A DNA stretch of 64,000 bases from Cladophialophora immunda (lineage: Eukaryota > Ascomycota > Eurotiomycetes > Chaetothyriales > Herpotrichiellaceae), in NCBI RefSeq assembly GCF_000835495.1, contig NW_015622548.1, forward strand, positions 186,001 through 250,000. Direction: 5' to 3'. Position numbers and translations under genes: made by a program. Within the stretch, counting starts at the first letter, position 1. Every line of letters begins with the position of its first letter. This document shows, one piece after another, positions 56,350 through 64,000 of this stretch. The notes beneath the pieces are model-generated. The model saw nothing but the letters and a program-made list of their open reading frames with translations. It was not told the DNA's origin and did not search any database.

Positions 56350-56606
56350 AGGAGTATACCTCGAGGCCAAAAGAGCAGGTCAACGAGTTCGAAACCAAAA
56401 CACATCACAAAAGAAAGGCCAACACGGAACAAGAAGCTCATACAAGTCTAAAAGGCTGCGCGGTTGGTCCGCAACTTGGAACGGGGAAAGTCTGCCGAGC
56501 CCCAGATTTTTGCTTTGCACTCGCGTGTTCATTCATTTCCCTCTCGCTCCCAAAAAATTGCATTTGTGATACCGGTGTTTCTGCGTTCATCTCTATCTTC
56601 GTCACA
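56350..56606. promoter_or_regulatory. Bidirectional promoter of the phosphatase and TIM9
   Basis: 257 bp between the two divergent start codons; must hold both promoters and leaders. No clear box by eye. Confidence 0.55.
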
Positions 56607-57009
56607 ATGGACAGGTTGGTCGTGCATTCGAAGCATCTGTCCGTGGACTCGCTAACACGGTTTTTAGCCTGACGCCCGCCGAACAGAGGGAGCTAAATGC
56701 TCGCATGGAGGCGAAGCAGCTCAAAGAGTTTATGAAGGTGAGCATCATCAATGCCGATGCCACTACGCGAGATGGCGCACAATGATCATTAGACTGACCT
56801 ACGTTCCGTGCTAGACCTATTCCAACCTCGTCCAGCGGTGTTTTGACGACTGTGTCAACGATTTCACAACAAAATCATTGATCTCTAGAGAAGAAGGATG
56901 TGTGATGCGTTGCGTTGATAAATTCCTCAAGGGCTCGGAAAGATTAGGAGCTAGGTTTCAAGAGCAGAATGCTGCCATGATGCAGTCGGGCCAACTGCCG
57001 GGGAGATGA
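56607..57009 (+). CDS. tim9: Mitochondrial import chaperone Tim9
   Basis: Exons 56607-56614 (8 nt: ATG GAC AG), 56668-56737 and 56815-57009; 90 aa. Splicing gives [20 protein letters not shown] and [20 protein letters not shown]. The twin CX3C pairs are C-F-D-D-C and C-V-M-R-C, and the protein ends [17 protein letters not shown], nearly identical to fungal Tim9. Tim9-Tim10 hexamers escort hydrophobic carriers across the intermembrane space. Because of the tiny first exon and short exons, no long open frame marks this gene. Introns have GCTAAC-type branch sites (56651) and a CTAG acceptor. Confidence 0.96.
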
Positions 57010-58709
57010 ACGTCGACTCGTCATGCATCTTTCAATTGCAGCGACACATTTGTACGATATGGGAAAGGTTGTGGGCTATTGGCACGGCATTTGGTTTGGA
57101 CATGTCTCCATGGCATTGGTATCGCCCGGCGCTGTTTGCAAATTGCGGCGCCGTCCTCGAGCTGAGCTGGAAGGATTGCACAGTCGGCGTAATTAAGGCT
57201 CCAATGCACACGACGTCTTCTCTCCTCCCTACTCAAGCATATACATGTTCCGATCGAGCATCAAAGCCGTGTTGAGATGTCGGCTGAAATGACTGCACGG
57301 TGTATTTGAGGTCAGGATGGACCAGTGTGCACGAAAAAGGGGCCATATAGTTGATTGAGGTCCACCAAAGCGTGTCAATGGCAAAGAGTGACTGCTTAAT
57401 GAGGACGAAACCTTCGCCGATCTATTACGTCTGCTGTACTCCTTGGAATTCTAAACCGAAGATCGTCTCCGTTATCAAGATTTGATATCACTCTTGATTG
57501 CCAGCAAAGGGAGTAGTTGCCTCATCCCGGAATGTTGATCTTCTATGTCAAACACCTCCGTAAGAGCAGCTGGGCCAAGTACCACCCAGTGCTAAATTCT
57601 GGGATTATTTGATGAAACGGCATTGCCACCAGCATGTGAAGGAACTCTGTTCAGCTTGTCATTGACATTGAGACGATTGTCGTATCTAGGCCAATGAGGA
57701 AATGTAGAAGCGACAGCGCCACAGTGAGGCGCAGGTGATGAAGGGTACGAAGAAACAGCCTCTCTAGCCCTGGGGTTTGGTTGGTGGTGATGCGATACGA
57801 GCCATGAAGCGCTTCTCAGACATTATCCCAGGGCACGCTAGGGCTAGCCCAGGCGCTCCCCTTTCTAACGAGCTCCCACGAGGGCCGCCATCCGGAGTCC
57901 AGGGCGTTGACCACCAAACCCTGATGATGGTGGTGGAAACGAACCCAGCCCATTTCAGCTCCTTCCAGGCCTCACCTCCCTGGAGTCCTGGACTCGGGGG
58001 GCTTCTCGACACTGCTAGGCGGCGGTCAATAGGCAGCCACAGTTCCCCCGTTAGGCCCCAAACCTGCTGATTGGGGCTCCGTCTTGCTTTCCGCCCTGGA
58101 CGAATGGGCCTTGTATATGCCCCGAGCCCCTCCCAAGGACGACCTTATACGGAGGCACGGGTAAGCCTTGCCGCTTTGTCGGTTCCACTCTCGCGAACCT
58201 CAACTTTACCCTGCTCGCCTGTCTTATTTCAGCTCGACTCAATTTTTCCTCCTGGTCCCTCCGTCTCTCTCTACCTCCATTCGCCTGTTAGGGAGTGTAT
58301 TCTTTTTGACGGATCTCGACTTATTTGCCTTTTCTCATGCTCTCTGTCGCCTGCTTCCTGCGCGTCTGTTCACAGTAGCTTAATCGCAGCCCGCCCTCGT
58401 CGTCGTGTCTGAGACACCTCGAACCGCCACCTCCACCGAATAGCGCTGCCTTACACCTTTGCTTCAGCCGTGACTGCGTTGGGAGCGCGTTCCTCGACGT
58501 TCCTTTTCCCACCCTCATTCATCATTGCCCTTGGGCTGGATCCAATCGGCTCCTTTACACGCTGTAAATCCAATGATCGGTTAGATCTGTCTGTGTGACC
58601 GTCTCGACTCCATCCACCACTCACTTTGTCCTCTACCGCCGTCTTTTCGTCACCGTCACGGCGCTTTGTCCTACGCACCCTCCGAGGCACGGGTTTACAA
58701 AAGGCTACT
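57010..58709. other. 1.7 kb spacer and VTS1 leader
   Basis: The last ~500 bases before VTS1 are C/T-rich and are probably a long transcribed leader; the frame of VTS1 is open upstream to 58626 but has no ATG before 58710. No gene seen in the rest. Confidence 0.5.
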
Positions 58710-60609
58710 ATGGCCAGCAACATCATCGGCAACAGGAATAGCACCCCGGAGGCATCCAAGACCTCACTTCGCCCGCCCACCTCCAGGACTATCGGCACAT
58801 CCGGCACCCACACCCAGCCCGTCCGTTCTTCTGCCGACATGTCTTTTACATCTCCCCTCTCGTCACGTTCCATCCGCCCCGCTTCCGAAGTCTTATACAA
58901 CCAGCAGTCTCAGCAAGGCAGCATGGACGATTCAAGCAAGTTGGGAGAACAGTGGATTCAGGACATTGAACAATACGAAACCATGCTGGAAGAGATGGCT
59001 GCGGCGACATTGGACCAGGATTTCAAGGACGAGTTGAGCGCAATTGAGCAATGGTTTCGAGTCCTGAGCGAGGCTGAGCGCACGGCTGCCACCTACGCCC
59101 TGATCCAGCAGACGACTCAAATGCAGCAACGGTTCTTTGCTCAAGTTCTGAACCAGATGTCCAAAAGCCATCCCATTTCCGGAGTTCTCTCGCCAGCAAA
59201 TTTTGGAGAGAAAGACGCCATGTCCAGCCGCCTGAGCGACGCCATGTCCAAGTTGAATGTGGACGACCGGAGGACGTCTTTGACCCGACCACCAGTCTCC
59301 CCGGCCGGAAACAAGCGCAATTCAGGCTTGGATCAGTCCACTATACATGCAATGTTTCCGGATGCTGTCGCAGCAATTCAGCAGCAAAAGGCCGAATATG
59401 CCCAACAAACAGGCAATCCGCCTCCTTCAAACAGAAACAGCACGGTAGTAGGAGATCGCAGTTCACTAGTGGCCCCAACCATAGCGGCTCCGAGAGAGTC
59501 CAAGGCAGACGTGATGAGCTGGCGTCAGGGTGGTGGAGATACCCAGCAGCCTCCCATATCCAGACCCAAATCGTCGTCTGGTCAGCAGGGCCAGCATCAG
59601 CCGATGGGCCAGTTTAGTCAACCTCCGTCATCTGGTGCTCTTCGTTCTCCGCGTCCACTGGGGGGTTCCGGCGGTAATATTCAAAGCACCACACTGACTG
59701 CTCCGGACCCGATATCCAGCGATATGCCACTTCTGTCTCCTTACAATGTAGGGAACCAGAGTTGGGCTTCAATGACCAATACGCCCATGGTTCCAAACTT
59801 CAATCAAGCTCAGTCCCACAGCGAAATGGTGGCCAATGCCACCGCCATGAAACTCGCCGCTCTGTCCACAGTCAACAACAGGATTGCCCTGGACGATGTC
59901 AAGAAATACCGCCGCGCTAGGTCTAACGAACCTCAACCCCCGACACAACCACCGCTAACCCCAGGAATCACGGCTTCTGGCATCCCAGGCATCAACACGA
60001 TCATGGTCAACGACCACGGCCAAATCCTCAATGCTCAACAAGTAGCCGCCATTCAAGCACAACAGATTGCTGCCGCACAAGGACGCCGATCTCGACCCAA
60101 TTCTCCCGGTCTTCCACTGCCGACGCCTCTCGGCCAAACCGCTTTCTCTTCTCCCCAACACAACGGGTTTTTGGCCGCATATGAGGGCGCACCAATCATG
60201 ATCGGGGCAGGTATGCCGGGACTAGTTCCTCAGACAGGCATATTCGGTGGTGGCGGTGAAGGGTATCTATCCGACCACTCGGAGATCAATCGGGGCAGGT
60301 CGCCCAGAGGGCGCCGTGGTAGCTCCAAACCCCCCGAAGACCCGACTGACCCGAATCTGCTGAAAGATATCCCGACATGGCTTCGATCATTGAGGTTACA
60401 CAAGTACACCGACAATCTGAAGGACCTCAAATGGGAGGAGTTGATACAGCTCGACGACAAGGGGCTGGAAGCGCGTGGTGTGAATGCTTTGGGTGCGAGG
60501 AACAAGATGCTCAAGGTGAGTCATGAAGAGGTCGAGTATAGTGATGGCTGCTGATTGTTTTCAGGTGTTTGAGCAGGTCAGAGAAGCCCAAGCAGAAGGC
60601 AAACTGTAG
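58710..60609 (+). CDS. vts1: SAM-domain RNA-binding protein Vts1 (Smaug family)
   Basis: Exons 58710-60515 and 60565-60609; 49-nt intron; 616 aa. An N-terminal helical region contains [20 protein letters not shown] and [20 protein letters not shown], the conserved first domain of fungal Vts1. A long Gln/Ser/Pro-rich linker follows. The SAM domain at the C-terminus reads [40 protein letters not shown] and [12 protein letters not shown]; splicing adds [14 protein letters not shown], completing the last helix. The [24 protein letters not shown] block matches Smaug/Vts1. It binds SRE stem-loops (CNGG loops) in mRNAs and recruits Ccr4-Not for deadenylation, in cytoplasmic granules. Confidence 0.95.
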
Positions 60610-61450
60610 AATTGCAGTTTCCTTTGCGGCCACGCAGATCATCATCTATTGTCCGACCGAGGTGCCGCTATGCTTTTCTGATCTTTCCAAGGTTTGGGGC
60701 GTGGGCGCCCGGGTTCGATTCACAAGTGACTGTTCCGGCGCGATGAGCGAAGACTGGAGCTGGGCTTCTGTTCCGGTCTACCTAGTTGTCTGCCATGTTC
60801 TGCTACGGATTGGCCTTTTGACAGGATCAGGATCTCAGGTGGGCGGCTGCTGGTGTAGTCGACACAACCACAAGGCCGGCCAAACAATCCCCTCTGCCAT
60901 GGTCGGGCTAGTACCCTAGTAATTTTCAGTTCTTTTCGACGAAGACTGACCATCGATGGCATGATGACTCGACGTTTTTCTATATAGCGTGACGAGATAA
61001 CCCATACCACCACGAATCTTCTATGTGAACATGCAACCGGACCCCAAAATTGAATTGGACACGCTTGGTATTCTGATGGTCCGGGGGATTAAGGAGGCTC
61101 AGTATGAGGATTTTCAGTGGGAGGCATAATTCGAGGGGGAGTTCAAACTCTGCTCTATACCCAGGATTCGGTACTCGGTGCTCTATATTCCATTCCCTTC
61201 CCTTCCATTTGGCCGCTCGGAGAGAAATGCTGTGTCGTGGTCATCGTATTAATCGCTTTTGTGGAGGTGGATGGATGGATGGGCCCGAGACCCACCGCAG
61301 CCAAGCGCCTTGAAATCGACTTGTTGGTGAATTTCCGCAACATCGGTCACCACCGATTGTCCTGCTTCTACTACTCCGTACATCTAGTCAACGGGCTCAA
61401 TTACGCCAGCTCTCGTCTTGCAGCGTGCACACCGTCTACCGACGTCCACT
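60610..61450. other. 0.8 kb spacer
   Basis: 3' flank of VTS1 and promoter of EMC6. A TΨC-like GGTTCGATTC at about 60712 is not part of a tRNA. No gene seen. Confidence 0.5.
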
Positions 61451-61914
61451 ATGGCCCCCTCACCACAAGAGCTGTCTATGTTCCTCGACCCCTTGGTTCC
61501 TGACTCTCTCACGCACAATACTCGTGTACGTTCCCCTCCCCCCGGCTAAGAAGAAGCTCTATAACTCACTGCATTCTGCAAACACAGACCCTGTCCAACA
61601 TCCGCTCCATCTCGGGCCTCCTCCTCGGCATCGCGGCCGGCATCCTGGGCCTCGAGTCCCTCTACGGATTCGGCTTCTATCTCCTGTGCAACACGCTCAT
61701 CTCGGCTCTGTTCTACTTCCTCCTCGCGAAGGGCAAGCCCCAACGGTATTTCGCGGGGACCGCCGGGTCGAGGGGTCTGAGCGACGATGGCAAAAGGGGC
61801 AGGAACGAGGGCACGGGCGCCTGGAGAGAGATCTGGCTCGGAGGCGGCCTGTTCACGGAGGCGTTGAGCGGCTTTGTGCTTGGGTGGGCCGGCGTAGGGG
61901 GTGTAATAAGATAA
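61451..61914 (+). CDS. emc6: ER membrane protein complex subunit 6
   Basis: Exons 61451-61525 and 61588-61914; 62-nt intron; 133 aa. MAPSPQELSMFLDPLVPDSL and THNTRTLSNIRSISGLLLGI lead into two membrane helices (SISGLLLGIAAGILGLESLYG; FYLLCNTLISALFYFLLAK), then a polar loop and a third hydrophobic segment near the C-terminus (TEALSGFVLGWAGVGGVIR). N-x-R/T-x(5)-SGxxAGILGL and the FLAL-like second helix are typical of Emc6/Rab5-interacting proteins. The EMC inserts tail-anchored and multipass proteins into the ER membrane. The correct frame is not the longest open frame here. Confidence 0.9.
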
Positions 61915-63848
61915 CCGGCGCGACCGAGGAATTTTCCTTGCGGAGGATGAACGATACGAAAGATATGGTGCAAGATTGAAGCCGTGGCTAAGGGTCAGAG
62001 CTTTGGGGCGACGTATGGAGGAACTTCCACCCCAACTCCGACACACTCCAGTGTACCCGCGGAAGTCTGGGAGTCTGCCCTTCTGTGCCTTTTTGTGTGT
62101 TTCCTCCGTCTCGTCAAACAGACGCTGGTTCCTGACGTCTCATATCCACGGAGCAGCCAATTTATTGCAGTTCCGTCACGAAACGTCACCCTCAGAGCAA
62201 CGTCAAGCTGTGGAATTTCTCAAGGAAAGCTAGTCAGGAGCCCCCTCGCCGCTCGACATGATGCGCTGGAAGCACGACGTGAGAACTCGAGGACCACTGC
62301 CAGTTCAAAATGGACCATCGTTCTCAATCTCGACGATCAAACCGAGTCTCGTCAAACAGCCTGCCCTCCTGGACACTCTCCTCGGGCAAAGACAGGCACA
62401 CATCTTGCACTCATCTGCGTCTCAATACAAAGCCACCGCCGCGCCGCGCCTCACTTTCACTTCCACTTTCAACCCCGATCCATCTACCTGTGTGGATGGT
62501 GCCGTCCCAGGCAATTGGGGAAGTAACGACACACCTTCGCACGTCATCCGAGCAACCTGAGAGCGTGCCGCGGCGGGCTGATGCGGCATTGGTAGCAGAC
62601 CTACCTATGAGCGCAGCCATCACGTCTGGAGGAGCACCGACCGCGTCGAGAGTCACGAGTCATACCAAAGGGCGCAGAGGAGGGTCATTAACGTAGAGGC
62701 ATTCTTTAGTTGAGGCAACAGTAGACAGAAGCCTGACCTTCGTTTGTGTCTTATACCTTGGGACAATGCATCTCGCCTCCTACCGGATAGACAGACGAGA
62801 AAGCACAAAATCCAAGATCGACGGATGAATGAATAAATAAATGACGAAGACCCCAGCCCAACCAGTCCGTTCCACTCCTTTCCACCTCAATCGCGTAGTC
62901 TGGTACACCGTTCAACCTCAATTTAAAAGGATCGCCCGACGGCAGCATCGGAGGATCAATGGGGAGGTGGCCCTGTTTCTCGACGGATAAATTTCCCCCA
63001 ACGACAGATTTGAGACCCTCTGAGGATCATGGCTTTTGTTGTACCCTCGTATGTAGGGAGTCGACTACATCGTTTCGTTCGAGAACATTTCCCCAACCCG
63101 TCATGATGTTCCTTGTCGTACTGGCGAAAAATACAATACCCGCGAAACCATATCCATCCATGTCTTAGATATACTTCGTATCCATATCTACATTTCATAT
63201 GTTTCACATCCATAGTTCATATTACGTATCCGTCACCTGAGGTGAGATCTATCTGATTCGCATTGACGACCCGTCTCCACCGCGAAGCAAACCTGTTAAG
63301 TATTGCGAGTAGCCACCTACCTACCTACCTACCTACCTACCTACCTACCTACATAGAGGAGAAGGTAGGTAATATACCAAAAAAACTCTGTATAATAGAA
63401 ATAGCTAATAAGTCGAACAGGTCCACCCCTCAACGATGTATTTCAACCCACAGGCGATCGGTATATACATATATATGAGGGGGTGTGGGGTGGAACAATA
63501 TACTCTTGCGCCGACCCCAAGGTGCATTTGTAAGGGAACGATAGAGGACAAGACCACTTCAAGATTAGAAAGGAAAATAACACTGGATTTGGAAACACAA
63601 GCACGACTACTGCAACACTGCAATACTGCTCGAAATCATCGTACCAAGTGGACCGCAATGATCAGAATCACATCAAACAACGAAGAAGCTGTCGAAGAGC
63701 CCGCTTATCCTCTGCATCGCAAACCAAACAATCAAAAATCACGGCCGCCTCTTGGTCCACGGTGCTGATCACAACATTCCATAAAAGTTTGCTCCACGCA
63801 TGGCAATCTCAAGCGCATCAAACAAAAGAAATCCGCGACACCAACCAA
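61915..63848. other. 1.9 kb spacer
   Basis: 3' flank of EMC6. A 128-codon plus-strand frame (62310-62696, starts MDHRSQSRRSNRVSSNSLPS, ends TKGRRGGSLT) is Ser/Arg-rich and could be a gene with an unseen intron, but I give it low weight. The rest is AT-richer and repeat-containing. Confidence 0.4.
63316..63352. repeat. (CCTA)n microsatellite
   Basis: About nine uninterrupted CCTA units (37 bases); two reverse-complement units (GGTA) follow near 63365. Confidence 0.97.
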
Positions 63849-64000
63849 TTAGTCGCCAATGGGAACCTGGACAATAATCCGCGTTCCCGCTGCACGCGCC
63901 CGACCCAGCCCTTGAAATCTCACTGTCTCATCCATATCCAGCTCAAGAGTCCATTAAAACACCGGTCCATGTCCTCCAAGAATGGTGTTGAGATACTCCA
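63849..64000 (-). CDS. Possible 3' end of a gene entering from the right
   Basis: On the minus strand, YLNTILGGHGPVF reads to a TAA at 63954-63956, and the same frame resumes with ELDMDETVRFQGLGRARAA and IIVQVPIGD to a stop at 63849. One of these is probably the C-terminus of a gene cut by the window edge; no family is recognised. Confidence 0.3.

Noticed and set aside
60660..60740. GGTTCGATTC B-box-like sequence, possible tRNA
   Set aside because: The T stem does not pair and no A box or acceptor stem is found in the right place.

Overview
The window is nuclear DNA of a filamentous ascomycete (Pezizomycotina). Genes carry many short GT-AG introns (about 45-140 nt), often with a CTAAC or CTGAC branch site 10-20 nt before the acceptor. 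The families present (Zn2Cys6 regulator, WSC and DUF1996 wall protein, Ste2-type receptor, CorA-like membrane protein, DHA2 transporter) are typical of these fungi. A black-yeast or other eurotiomycete host is only my guess. Genes lie on both strands with spacers of 0.3-2 kb. I saw no tRNA, rRNA, transposon or CRISPR. Exon borders were joined by hand from splice signals and reading frame, so they are models.

Region 1 (0.4-9.4 kb) looks like a small accessory metabolic cluster: a sugar-isomerase/dehydroshikimate-dehydratase-like TIM barrel, a Zn2Cys6 regulator whose zinc cluster is spread over three exons, and two divergent short-chain dehydrogenases. Region 2 (10-25.4 kb) holds a CYSTM peptide, a Pom1-type DYRK kinase, a Pex24/DysF peroxin, a Ste2-type pheromone receptor and an FHA-BRCT-BRCT protein with Mdb1/MDC1-like architecture. 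Coding-like remnants lie at 11.4-12.3 kb and 25.5-26.0 kb.

Region 3 (26.8-34.3 kb) holds a secreted DUF1996 protein with two WSC domains, prohibitin 1 and QCR8 (head to head, 297 bp apart), a FAM32A-like nuclear protein and a SnoaL-like protein. Region 4 (35.7-48.5 kb) holds a seven-exon CorA-like membrane protein that needs a GC-AG intron, an unrecognised 99-residue three-exon gene, a DHA2 exporter, a pyruvate dehydrogenase kinase and a type II membrane protein related to GDSL/PC-esterases with both catalytic blocks altered.

Region 5 (49-62 kb) is mostly housekeeping: LSM1, an SDR, an unusual zinc-finger protein, a histidine phosphatase ending in a PCNA-interaction (PIP) motif, TIM9 (8-nt first coding exon), VTS1 and EMC6. 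The last 2 kb hold little beyond a CCTA microsatellite and a possible gene end on the minus strand.

Mitochondrial functions recur (PHB1, QCR8, PDK, TIM9), but apart from PHB1/QCR8 I see no arrangement suggesting shared control. The best candidates for something undescribed are the PIP-tailed histidine phosphatase, the altered PC-esterase-like protein, the FHA-BRCT protein and the small gene at 39.3 kb.
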